Source: Methanobacteriota archaeon (GTDB lineage Archaea; Halobacteriota; Methanomicrobia; Methanomicrobiales; Methanoculleaceae). Taken from it: a DNA stretch of 64,000 bases. The stretch's first letter is position 1. Each line of letters starts with the position of its first letter. The notes beneath the pieces were generated by a model that had not been told where the DNA came from, did not search any database, and was given only the letters and a program-made list of their open reading frames with translations. Both the position numbers and the translations under genes were made by a program. The stretch covers positions 1-64,000 of the forward strand of contig JAEWLJ010000007.1 of assembly GCA_023393455.1 (NCBI GenBank). The letters run 5' to 3'. Positions 1 to 7,816 of this stretch are shown in pieces.

Positions 1-417
1 CTCCTGATGGGGGCCCCTTACGAGCCCAAGATCTACCGCGCTGTCGGCGAAGTGACGACGGTCAAAGACGTCCTCCTCACGAAGGGCGGCGCGGGCTACC
101 TCCACGGGGTGGTGCAGATCCGGAAGAATACGCAAGGCGACGCGAAGAACGCCATCATGGCGGCGTTTGCGGCCCATACGTCCCTCAAACACGTCGTGGT
201 GGTGGACGAGGATATCGACATCCACGACCCTTACGACGTCGAGTACGCGATCGCGACGAGGGTGCGGGGCGACACCGATATCATGGTCGTCACCGGCGTC
301 CGGGGTTCGTCGCTCGACCCGACCCGCCTTGGGGACGGGACGAACGTGAAGGTCGGGGTCGATGCTACCGTAGTTATGGGGAGAGAGGACGAATTCAGGA
401 GAGCGGAGTGGGTGTAA
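1..417 (+). CDS. UbiD family decarboxylase, C-terminal part (5' end outside window)
   Basis: The reading frame is open to the first base, so only the last ~138 residues are present. The segment carries the C-terminal UbiD pattern: VVVVDEDIDIHD followed by a threonine/arginine-rich loop and a conserved GVDATV near the end. UbiD enzymes decarboxylate unsaturated acids with prenylated FMN. In archaea one member is the anhydromevalonate phosphate decarboxylase of the modified mevalonate pathway. The stop codon overlaps the start of the aconitase-X gene (taatg), so the two are translationally coupled. This pairing makes the isoprenoid role the best guess, though a UbiD acting on another substrate cannot be excluded from a fragment. 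Confidence 0.85.
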   Translation, partial: LLMGAPYEPKIYRAVGEVTTVKDVLLTKGGAGYLHGVVQIRKNTQGDAKNAIMAAFAAHTSLKHVVVVDEDIDIHDPYDVEYAIATRVRGDTDIMVVTGVRGSSLDPTRLGDGTNVKVGVDATVVMGREDEFRRAEWV

Positions 418-1577
418 TGTATCTGGATGCAAGCGATGAGAAGGTGCTCGCCGGCGAGTTCGGCGAGACCCGGCAGAAGATGATGGAGATCCTGGTCGCG
501 CTCGGGGATGTTTATGGGGCGGAGAAACTCGTCCCGATCACGAGCGCCCAGGTGAGCGGTGCGTCCTACAAGACCATCGGGAAGTGGGGACTCTCCTGGC
601 TGCAGAGCCTCAATGCCCGGGCGGCTGTCCCGGCGGTCTTGAACCCCATCGGGATGCCGCGGGAGGGATGGCAGGAGTTCGGGATCGACGGGGAGTTTGC
701 CCGCCGTCAGGAGGAGGTCGTCGAGGCCTACCGGAAGCTCGGGATCCGGGTGGAGTGCACCTGCACGCCCTATTACCTGCGGATCACGGAGTACGGGGAG
801 CATCTGGCCTGGTCGGAGTCCTCGGCGGTCGCCTACGCGAACTCGGTTCTCGGCGCCCGGACGAACCGTGAGGGCGGGCCGAGCGCCCTTGCGGCGGCGA
901 TCATCGGAAAGACACCCCATTACGGTCTCCACATCGTCGAGAACCGGCGGCCGCAGGTCGTCGTTGAGGTCGAGAACGGGACGGGCCCGCACGCGAACCA
1001 CTGGGGCGGCATCGGCCACGTGGCAGGGAAGAAAGTCGGGAACCGGATCCCGCTGATCACAGGTATCCGGCCGAACCGGGACCACCTCAAAGCCCTCGGC
1101 GCCGCGATGGCGGCAACCGGCGCGGTCGCTCTCTTCCACGTCGAGAAGATCACCCCGGAAGCCCGGATCTTCAACTTCCCGACCGATGATCTCGACCGCA
1201 TAACGGTGACGGAAGACGAGGTCGAGGCCCTCTTTGCGGAGATGGAGGTCGAGGCGGTCGCGGTCGGGTGCCCGCACTGCTCCGCCGACGAGCTCCGGGA
1301 ACTCGCGGAACTCCTCCGGGGGAAGACGACGACGAAGCCCTTCTACATCTTCGCCGCAAAGGGGGTAGCAGCGGCGAACCCTGACCTCGTAGGTGTCATC
1401 GAGCGGAGCGGTGCCCGGGTGATCCCGGACACCTGTATGGTCGTCTCGCCCCGGATGGACGAGTTCGGCTCGATCATGGTCGACTCGGGGAAAGCCCTCG
1501 CCTACGTTCCCGGGATGTGCGGCGCGCTCGCCCGGATCGGGACGCGGAGGGAGTGCGTCGAGGTCGCGACGTCGTGA
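417..1577 (+). CDS. Aconitase X family, phosphomevalonate dehydratase large subunit
   Basis: This 386-residue protein is a full-length aconitase-X (DUF521) member. Cysteines expected to bind an iron-sulfur cluster lie near residue 115 (VECTCTPYY), near 285 (GCPHCS) and near 338 (PDTCMV). In archaea this family forms the large subunit of phosphomevalonate 5-dehydratase, producing trans-anhydromevalonate 5-phosphate, which a UbiD enzyme then decarboxylates. The upstream neighbour is a UbiD protein with a 1-base stop/start overlap. I chose ATG 417 over GTG 408 because a GGAG sits about 9 bases before it. The small subunit (DUF126) is not in the window. A hydroxyproline or cis-3-hydroxyproline dehydratase is the alternative seen in other lineages. 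Confidence 0.85.
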   Translation: MYLDASDEKVLAGEFGETRQKMMEILVALGDVYGAEKLVPITSAQVSGASYKTIGKWGLSWLQSLNARAAVPAVLNPIGMPREGWQEFGIDGEFARRQEEVVEAYRKLGIRVECTCTPYYLRITEYGEHLAWSESSAVAYANSVLGARTNREGGPSALAAAIIGKTPHYGLHIVENRRPQVVVEVENGTGPHANHWGGIGHVAGKKVGNRIPLITGIRPNRDHLKALGAAMAATGAVALFHVEKITPEARIFNFPTDDLDRITVTEDEVEALFAEMEVEAVAVGCPHCSADELRELAELLRGKTTTKPFYIFAAKGVAAANPDLVGVIERSGARVIPDTCMVVSPRMDEFGSIMVDSGKALAYVPGMCGALARIGTRRECVEVATS

Positions 1578-1583
1578 GGGCGT

Positions 1584-3095
1584 TCACGCCCCCACCGCTC
1601 TGACGTCGAGCACCTGCATCAGGCCCTCGTCGAGCATGTAGCCCCGGAGCCGGTCGCGGTTGCCCCGCAGGCTCTCGATGCTGTTGATCCCGGCCGCACC
1701 CAGGAGTTCGGCGAGTTCGAGCGTCCACGCCCGGATCAGGTTCGCTACCAGCCCCGACGCCTCATCGGGGTCGAGGCGCGCCGTGAGGTCGGGTCGCTGG
1801 GTGGCGATCCCCCAGGGGCAGAGACCGCGGTAGCAGTTCCCGCAGACCCGGCAGCCCATCGCGGCGAGCGCGGCGGTGCCGATGTAGACCGCGTCCGCCC
1901 CGAGGGCGATCGCCTTCGCGACGTCGGCGCTCCCCCGGATACCGCCGCTCGCGATAACAGATATCTCGTTTCTGATCCCCTGGTCGCGGAGTTTCTGGTC
2001 CACGCTCGCGACCGCCGCCTCGATCGGGATGCCGACGTGGTCGCGAAGGACCGTCGGCGCTGCGCCGGTGCCGCCGCGGAACCCGTCGACGACGACCGCA
2101 TCGGCCGGCGAGCGGGCGATCCCGGCGGCGATGGCGGCGGCGTTGTGGACGGCGGCGATCTTCACGAAGACCGGCTTCTTCCACTCCGTCGCCTCCTTGA
2201 GGCCGCGGACGAGCTGGGCGAGGTCCTCGATGCTGTAGATGTCGTGGTGCGGCGCGGGGCTGATCGCGTCGCTCCCCTCCGGGATCATCCTCGTCCGGGA
2301 GATCTCGGCGCAGACCTTCTCCCCCGGGAGGTGGCCGCCGATGCCGGGCTTCGCCCCCTGGCCGATCTTGATCTCGATCGCGGCGCCACGCTCCAGGTAG
2401 TCGATGTTCACCCCGAACCGCCCGGACGCGACCTGGACGATCATCCGGTCCTGGTAGGGGTGGAGGGCGGCGTGCAGTCCGCCTTCCCCGGTGCCCATGA
2501 ACGTCCCGGTCTCCTTTGCCGCCCGGGCCATGGCAACCTGGGCGTTGAGGCTGATCGCCCCGTAACTCATGTGCCCGATCATCACGGGAGTCTCGATACG
2601 GAGGTTCGGGGTGAGGCGGGTCGAAAGTTCGACGTCGCCGCCCTCCCGCCGCCGGAGATCGAGCCGCGCCGGCCTCTTCCCGAGATGGGTCACGAGTTCG
2701 ATCGGCTCGCGGAGCGGGTCGAGGCTCGGGTTCGTGACCTGGCAGGCATCCAGCACCAGGCGGTCGAAGATGACCGGGTAGTCGAGGGCGTTGCCCATCC
2801 CCGCGAGGACGATCTTTCCTGTCCGGGCCCGGTTGTAGATTGCCTCCCGGGCCTCCCGCGTCCAGAGCGGGTGGCTCCGGTAGTCGCAGGGGTGCTCCTC
2901 GAGGCTGATGGCGTCCCGGGGGCAGCAGGCGATGCAGCGGTGGCAGGCGGTGCAGTTCCGGGAGTTGACGAAGATCCGATCACCGTCCCGGGAGAAGACG
3001 CCGTAGGAGCAGTTCTCGATGCACCGCCCGCACTCCATGCACCGGACGGGGTCGATGCCGATCCGGTAGCGTGTGGGGAGACTTCCGATGATCAT
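1584..3095 (-). CDS. Glutamate synthase large-subunit domain 2 protein (FMN/FeS), archaeal type
   Basis: The 503-residue protein starts with two 4Fe-4S ferredoxin motifs (CMECGRCIENC near residue 20 and CTACHRCIACC near 50). These precede the FMN-binding TIM barrel of glutamate synthase, with GEGGLH, GGTGAAPTV and the Fe-S loop CRVCGNCYRGLCPWG. It is expected to make glutamate from ammonia transferred from glutamine and 2-oxoglutarate. ATG 3095 is used because the ferredoxin motifs begin just after it and upstream sequence is another gene. It overlaps the glutaminase-domain gene by ATGA, so the two domains that are fused in bacterial GltB are separate genes here. The third, GXGXG, domain gene is not in the window. 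The neighbouring glnA supports a role in nitrogen assimilation. Confidence 0.88.
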   Translation of the reverse strand: MIIGSLPTRYRIGIDPVRCMECGRCIENCSYGVFSRDGDRIFVNSRNCTACHRCIACCPRDAISLEEHPCDYRSHPLWTREAREAIYNRARTGKIVLAGMGNALDYPVIFDRLVLDACQVTNPSLDPLREPIELVTHLGKRPARLDLRRREGGDVELSTRLTPNLRIETPVMIGHMSYGAISLNAQVAMARAAKETGTFMGTGEGGLHAALHPYQDRMIVQVASGRFGVNIDYLERGAAIEIKIGQGAKPGIGGHLPGEKVCAEISRTRMIPEGSDAISPAPHHDIYSIEDLAQLVRGLKEATEWKKPVFVKIAAVHNAAAIAAGIARSPADAVVVDGFRGGTGAAPTVLRDHVGIPIEAAVASVDQKLRDQGIRNEISVIASGGIRGSADVAKAIALGADAVYIGTAALAAMGCRVCGNCYRGLCPWGIATQRPDLTARLDPDEASGLVANLIRAWTLELAELLGAAGINSIESLRGNRDRLRGYMLDEGLMQVLDVRAVGA

Positions 3096-4132
3096 GGGGC
3101 AACCCTCCCGATCACCGGCTCGCCCGCGGCCGGCATCCAGATAGACTCGACCCGCGGTTCCATCGCCCGGATCGCGGCCTCTTCGCTCGAGATGTAGAGG
3201 CGGTCGCCGCACTCGCCGACGACCATCGGCCGGAGCTTGCCCCGGTCGGTGAACCCGACCATCATCTCGCGGTTCGCGGCCACGATGGCGAACGGCCCGT
3301 TCATCATCGCGGAAGCGTAGGCAAGCCGGAGAGCTCCGTTCCACTCCCGCTCGGCCTCGGGCATCCGGTCGATCTCCTCCCAGAAGGGCGGGGCGAGCGC
3401 CCGGACGGCGATATCGACGTCAAGGGCGTGCCGCCGCACCAGAAGGTCGATCAGGTAGGCGACGACCTCGGTGTCGGTGTGCATCGTGCAGGTGTAGCCG
3501 AAACTCTCGATGTAGCGCCGGTTCGTCCCGTAGGAGGTGATCTCGCCGTTGTGCACGACGCTCCAGTCGAGGAGGTTGAACGGGTGCGCGCCGCCCCACC
3601 ACCCGGGGGTGTTCGTCGGGTAACGGTTGTGCGCGAGCCAGGTGTAGCCCTCGTAATCCTCGATCCGATAGAAGTCCGCGACGTCCTCGGGCCACCCGCC
3701 GGCCTTGAAGACCCCGAGGTCCTTGCCGGAGGAGAAGATGAGCGCGCCGCGGCGGGCGGCGTTGACCTGCATCACGAGGGCGCTGACGATCTCGTCCTCC
3801 GGCGCCGCGAGGGACGGATCAGGCCTGAAGAAGTAGCGCCAGGGGGTGTGAACCGCCCGGAGACCCGGCCGGTCGCGTGTCGGGATCGCCTCATCGTGCT
3901 CGATCGTCCCCCACTGCGCGAGCGTCGAGTCAAGGAGTGGCTTGCTCTCGCGGGCATTGTCGAAGAAGACATGGAGGGCGTAGCAGTCCCGGTAGTCGGG
4001 GTAGATGCCGTAGGCTGCGTACCCCGCCCCTTCGCCGCTGCCGCGCTCGTTCATCATGGAGAGGGCCTCCCGGATGCCGGAACCGTCCATCGTCCGGCGC
4101 GATCTGTCCATTACACCAATTATGCCGCACAT
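3092..4132 (-). CDS. Class II glutamine amidotransferase, glutamate synthase domain 1 protein
   Basis: The 346-residue protein begins MCGIIGVMD. Removing Met exposes Cys2 as the N-terminal nucleophile, and this fixes the start at ATG 4132 although the frame stays open upstream. The amidotransferase core shows NRYPTNTPGWWGGAHPF and a downstream VVHNGEI loop, both typical of class II enzymes. It should hydrolyse glutamine and pass ammonia to the FMN domain encoded by the next gene, which overlaps it by ATGA. It is transcribed divergently from glnA across a 107-base region holding a TATA-like stretch and a nitrogen operator, so both arms may answer to the same signal. Confidence 0.85.
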   Translation of the reverse strand: MCGIIGVMDRSRRTMDGSGIREALSMMNERGSGEGAGYAAYGIYPDYRDCYALHVFFDNARESKPLLDSTLAQWGTIEHDEAIPTRDRPGLRAVHTPWRYFFRPDPSLAAPEDEIVSALVMQVNAARRGALIFSSGKDLGVFKAGGWPEDVADFYRIEDYEGYTWLAHNRYPTNTPGWWGGAHPFNLLDWSVVHNGEITSYGTNRRYIESFGYTCTMHTDTEVVAYLIDLLVRRHALDVDIAVRALAPPFWEEIDRMPEAEREWNGALRLAYASAMMNGPFAIVAANREMMVGFTDRGKLRPMVVGECGDRLYISSEEAAIRAMEPRVESIWMPAAGEPVIGRVAP

Positions 4133-4205
4133 AACCATCACGGTCAACCCGTCCCCCTCCACCGCGGGTGGTCGGGGAACGCTCTGATAGATCTAGATCC
4201 GTCAA

Positions 4206-4236
4206 GTATATATAATATTGGAAGGAAGTTTCCTTC
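4206..4236 (+). promoter_or_regulatory. glnA promoter with TATA box and NrpR-type operator
   Basis: An AT-rich TATA element (tatataatatt, about 4208-4218) is followed at once by an inverted repeat GAAGGAA-gt-TTCCTTC (4221-4236). This contains an exact GGAA-N6-TTCC (4220-4233), the spacing and half-sites of operators bound by the archaeal nitrogen repressor NrpR. The glnA ATG lies at 4240, some 25-30 bases after the TATA box, so the transcript is probably leaderless or nearly so. A bound repressor would cover the transcription start. The TATA stretch could also serve the divergent glutamate synthase genes. Which regulator actually binds is inferred. Confidence 0.7.
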
Positions 4237-4239
4237 TAC

Positions 4240-5568
4240 ATGTCTGGCGACAACATCTCGGCAATGCTCGAGCGCATCGAGCAGGACAACGTCCGGTTCC
4301 TCCGACTGCAGTTCACCGATCTTCTGGGCATGCCCAAGAACGTCTCCATCCCGGCGAAACAGGTCGGAAAGGCGCTGACCGACGGTATCGGACTCGACGG
4401 GTCGTCGATCGAAGGGTTCGTCCGGATCGAGGAGTCCGATATGGTGCTCAAGCCCGATATCTCGACCTACAGCCTCCTCCCGTGGCGGCCCCGGGAGAAG
4501 AGCGTCGCCCGGTTCATCTGTGACGTCTGCAAACCGGACGGCAAACCGTTCGAGGGCGACCCGCGCTACGTCCTCCGGCGGGCGATGGAGGACGCGGCAA
4601 AAGACGGCTATGTCTTCAACACCGGGCCGGAACTGGAGTTCTTCCTCTTCAAGATGCTTGACGGTCGACCGACCACGCAGTTCCAGGACGCCGGCGGCTA
4701 CTTCGATCTGGCGCCGACCGATCTCGCGGAGGATCTCCGGCGCGAGATCATCCTCGCGCTCACCGAGATGGGGTTCGAGATCGAGGCCTCCCACCACGAG
4801 GTCGCCGAGAGTCAACACGAGATCGACTTCAAGTACAGCGACGCGCTCCACACCGCCGACAACGTCATCACGTTCAAGTTCGCGGTCAAGACGATGGCGC
4901 TGATGCGCGGCCTGCACGCATCCTTCATGGCAAAGCCGATCCAGGGCATCAACGGGAGCGGGATGCATGTCAACTGCTCCCTCGCAAAGGACGGCAAGAA
5001 CGCCTTCTTCGACCCGGATGCGCCGCGGCAGCTCTCCGAGACCTGCATGCACTTCATCGGCGGGCTGCTCCGGCATGCGCAGGCCATCACCCGGGTCGCG
5101 AACCCGACGATCAACTCCTACAAACGGCTCGTCCCCGGCTACGAGGCGCCCTGCTACATCAGCTGGAGCGCGAGCAACCGCTCGGCCCTCGTCCGGGTTC
5201 CGAGCCCCCGCGGCAACAGCACCCGGGTCGAGTTCCGGAGTCCTGATCCCACCTGCAATCCCTACCTCGCCTTCGCCGCGATGCTCGCCGCCGGGATGGA
5301 GGGCGTCCGGCAGGAGATTGAGCCGCCGTCCGGTGTCAGCAACAACATCTACCACATGACGGCTGCCGAGCGGGGCCACAACGGGATCGCGACCCTGCCC
5401 GGGGATCTTGCCGAGGCCCACCGGGCGCTGCTCGCCGACGACCTCATCTGCAACGCGCTCGGCCCTCACGTCGTCGAGGCGCTCACAAATGTTGCAAACG
5501 CCGAGTGGGACACCTACCGGACGGCCGTCCACCCCTGGGAACTTGAGCGGTATCTGGCGACCTACTGA
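4240..5568 (+). CDS. glnA: Glutamine synthetase, type I
   Basis: The 442-residue enzyme joins ammonia to glutamate using ATP. Hallmarks are the N-terminal beta-grasp with DGSSIEGF near residue 55, ELEFFLF near 130, the NGSGMHVN loop near 245 and NPTINSYKRLVPGYEAP near 295. The length fits a type I-alpha archaeal/Gram-positive enzyme. The C-terminal adenylylation tyrosine motif of type I-beta enzymes is not visible, so control is more likely at transcription and by feedback. The ATG sits directly downstream of a TATA box and GGAA-N6-TTCC operator with no ribosome-binding site, consistent with leaderless translation. Glutamate synthase domains are encoded divergently, completing a GS-GOGAT neighbourhood. 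Confidence 0.97.
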   Translation: MSGDNISAMLERIEQDNVRFLRLQFTDLLGMPKNVSIPAKQVGKALTDGIGLDGSSIEGFVRIEESDMVLKPDISTYSLLPWRPREKSVARFICDVCKPDGKPFEGDPRYVLRRAMEDAAKDGYVFNTGPELEFFLFKMLDGRPTTQFQDAGGYFDLAPTDLAEDLRREIILALTEMGFEIEASHHEVAESQHEIDFKYSDALHTADNVITFKFAVKTMALMRGLHASFMAKPIQGINGSGMHVNCSLAKDGKNAFFDPDAPRQLSETCMHFIGGLLRHAQAITRVANPTINSYKRLVPGYEAPCYISWSASNRSALVRVPSPRGNSTRVEFRSPDPTCNPYLAFAAMLAAGMEGVRQEIEPPSGVSNNIYHMTAAERGHNGIATLPGDLAEAHRALLADDLICNALGPHVVEALTNVANAEWDTYRTAVHPWELERYLATY

Positions 5569-5569
5569 C

Positions 5570-5578
5570 CTCTTTTTT
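5570..5578 (+). terminator. Poly-T terminator after glnA
   Basis: A run of six T residues (cctctttttt) begins two bases after the glnA stop codon. Archaeal RNA polymerase terminates at such oligo-T tracts without needing a hairpin. Confidence 0.45.
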
Positions 5579-5721
5579 CGCGGGGGGAGCTCCCGCCGCC
5601 TTCGTCCGTAACAGGCCCGTGTGATGTTGTAACCTCATCTCGCGGCCGACCGGAGCGCCGCGGGAACGTTCATATCCCCTAAGACGCATAGATGCGCGTA
5701 TCGACCGAACAGGGGAGAGAT

Positions 5722-5994
5722 ATGACGCAGAGAAAAGACATCGACGCCATGCGGCGCAAGCGCGAGATCGACGGTCTGGTCGGGGCGCTCTCGGAGCAGG
5801 CCGAGAGCGTGCGGCTGGCCGCGGCAGAAGCCCTCGGCACCGTCGGGGACGAACGGGCGCTCGGACCTCTGGAGCGGTTGAAGTTCTCGGACCCGGATGC
5901 AGGCGTCCGGCGGGCTGCATCGGCCGCCCACGTCCAGGTGGCCGCGAGGCTTGCGAACAGGAAGGCGGCGGAAGGGATCTCTCGCGGACCGTAA
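5722..5994 (+). CDS. Small HEAT-repeat protein
   Basis: A 90-residue protein with one to two HEAT/PBS-lyase-like repeats: LVGALSEQAESVRLAAAEALG followed by a second helix pair containing VRRAASAAH. The ATG at 5722 is preceded by GGGGAGAG at good distance, better than an in-frame ATG at 5692. No catalytic motif is present. Such mini-HEAT proteins are likely protein-binding scaffolds. The next gene is a paralogue of similar length, so the two probably arose by tandem duplication. It has an upstream TATA-like element (ttcatatcccc). Confidence 0.72.
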   Translation: MTQRKDIDAMRRKREIDGLVGALSEQAESVRLAAAEALGTVGDERALGPLERLKFSDPDAGVRRAASAAHVQVAARLANRKAAEGISRGP

Positions 5995-6059
5995 GCCCGC
6001 ATCGGGTAAGGCATATATATCCCCGGGACGTCTACGCGAAGACGATCAGGTAGATTACC

Positions 6060-6338
6060 ATGGCGACAATCGATGAGGTCGATACCATGCGGGACTCCCG
6101 CGATATCGACGGGCTGATCCGGGCGCTTGCCGATGAGGACGAGTTCGTCCGGTCGCAGGCAGCCCTCTCCCTCGGGACGCTCGCCGACCCGAAGGCGAGA
6201 GAGCCGCTCATGCGGATGCAGAAGGAGGACCCGAGCTCCTCGGCCCGGGAGGCGGCCGCGACCGCGTATAAGTGGCTGGCCGGCCGGATTCAGGAGGTCG
6301 AGGCGACCCGGGAACCCAGAACCCCGCCGACCCGGTAG
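6060..6338 (+). CDS. Small HEAT-repeat protein, paralogue of the preceding gene
   Basis: This 92-residue protein shares the layout of its upstream neighbour: a short N-terminal lead with a DTMRDSRDIDGLIRAL helix, then EFVRSQAALSLGTLADPKA, then a partial repeat. The two align in the stretch around IDGLxxAL and the SLGT/ALGT turn. A clear TATA element (catatatat, 6012-6020) lies about 45 bases upstream, so it likely has its own promoter. It ends eight bases before the convergent permease gene. Its function is unknown; a small binding or adaptor role is inferred from the fold only. Confidence 0.72.
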   Translation: MATIDEVDTMRDSRDIDGLIRALADEDEFVRSQAALSLGTLADPKAREPLMRMQKEDPSSSAREAAATAYKWLAGRIQEVEATREPRTPPTR

Positions 6339-6345
6339 CGCCGGC

Positions 6346-7629
6346 CTACAGGACGACGTACATCATCCAGAGGAACCCCGTCCCGATCGCGACCGTGACG
6401 AGGAGCACGAGCATTCCTATCTTCAAGAACTCCACGAACGAGATGGTGTGACCGTTTCGTGCAGCTATCCCGAGGACGACGACGTTTGCCGACGCACCGA
6501 TGACCGTGCCGTTCCCGCCGAGGCATGCACCGAGCGAGAGCGCCCACCAGAGCGGGTAGACGTCCATCGACCCGCTCATACCCTGGATCAGGGGGATCAG
6601 GGTGGCGGTGAGGGGGATGTTGTCCACGATCGCCGAAGCAAACGCCGAGAACCAGGCGATGATCAGGATGGCCTGGCCCTCCGAGTGGACGTTCGCGACC
6701 ACGAACTCCGCGACGCTTGCGATGACGCCGGTCTCAACGAGAGCGCCGACGACGACGAAGAGCCCGCCGAAGAAGAAGAGGGCCGGCCACTCGATCTTCT
6801 CAAAGATCTCCTCGGGCGACTGTCTGCTCCAGAAGAGGAGGATGGACGCGCCGATCAGGGCAACGAGGGCGGGTTCGAGACCGAGCAGGTCATGGGTGAA
6901 GAACATCCCGATGACGAGGGCGATGACGATGACCGACTTCTTGAAGAGCGGCCAGTCGCGGATCGCCTCCCGCTCCTTCAGGTCTGCAAACGTCCTCTCG
7001 ATCCCCTCCCGCTCGTCGGGCGAGACGTGGAGTTCCTTTCTGTAGATCAGGGCGAGCATCCCCAGGACGACGACGAGGTTGACGACCATCATCGGGCCCA
7101 TGTTGGCGATGAACTCGTTGAACGTCAGGCCGGCGGCCGAACCGATCATGATGTTCGGCGGGTCGCCGATGAGCGTCGCCGCCCCGCCGACGTTGGAGGC
7201 GAAGATCTCGGCGATGAGGAAGGGAATGGGGTTGACCTTCATGACGCTCGCGACGTAGAGGAGCATCGGGGTGATCAGGAGAACCGTCGTGACGTTGTCG
7301 AGGAAGGCGCTCGTGACCGCGGTTACAAGCGAGAAGAGCAACAATACCCGCATCGGGCTCCCTCTTGCAAGCTTCGCCGTCTTGATGGCGATATACTCGA
7401 AAAGACCACTGCCCCGGGCGGTGTTGACGATGATCATCATCCCGATCAGGAGGAAGATGGTGCCGAGGTCGATGTACTCCGGGATCATCTCCCAGGGGAC
7501 GATATGGAGGAAGACGACAACCGAGGCGCCGACCATCGCGACCACCGCACGATGGATCCGCTCGTCGATGATGAGCGCGTAGGTGATGATGAAGACCAGG
7601 ACGGCGATCAGTTCCGGACCGACGATCAT
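6346..7629 (-). CDS. ArsB/NhaD-type ion permease
   Basis: A 427-residue integral membrane protein with about ten to twelve hydrophobic segments. It has the ion-transporter superfamily pattern: SAFLDNVTTVLLITPML near residue 110, GGAATLIGDPPNIMIG near 150, and the mirrored SAIVDNIPLTATLIP in the second half with GNGTVIGASANVV. The duplicated DN-containing re-entrant loops are typical of ArsB/NhaD/CitM transporters. The substrate cannot be told from sequence; arsenite, Na+/H+ exchange or an anion are possible. There are no arsenic genes beside it. The next gene upstream on the same strand is a cation ATPase, but a 187-base gap separates them. Confidence 0.82.
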   Translation of the reverse strand: MIVGPELIAVLVFIITYALIIDERIHRAVVAMVGASVVVFLHIVPWEMIPEYIDLGTIFLLIGMMIIVNTARGSGLFEYIAIKTAKLARGSPMRVLLLFSLVTAVTSAFLDNVTTVLLITPMLLYVASVMKVNPIPFLIAEIFASNVGGAATLIGDPPNIMIGSAAGLTFNEFIANMGPMMVVNLVVVLGMLALIYRKELHVSPDEREGIERTFADLKEREAIRDWPLFKKSVIVIALVIGMFFTHDLLGLEPALVALIGASILLFWSRQSPEEIFEKIEWPALFFFGGLFVVVGALVETGVIASVAEFVVANVHSEGQAILIIAWFSAFASAIVDNIPLTATLIPLIQGMSGSMDVYPLWWALSLGACLGGNGTVIGASANVVVLGIAARNGHTISFVEFLKIGMLVLLVTVAIGTGFLWMMYVVL

Positions 7630-7816
7630 GCACCGTCACCCCGGCGGCAGGGGGGGGTGCGGATAACGGGATATGCCCCAGGAGACAGAATGACGAACAT
7701 AGAACTCCCTGAAGAGGATGAATTGTAGAATTCAGGTGCGTATGCCCTTCCTATAATCATGCCGATTCATGGCGCCAAAAAGACGGAGCCGGGACGGAGA
7801 ACCACACAGAGGCGGT

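Noticed and set aside
2037..3197. Long plus-strand open frame opposite the glutamate synthase gene
   Set aside because: High-GC antisense shadow with no family match; the minus strand encodes a clear FMN/FeS enzyme.
6127..7728. Plus-strand open frame of over 500 codons
   Set aside because: Shadow of the HEAT gene and the ArsB/NhaD permease, with Asp/Glu/Arg-only composition.
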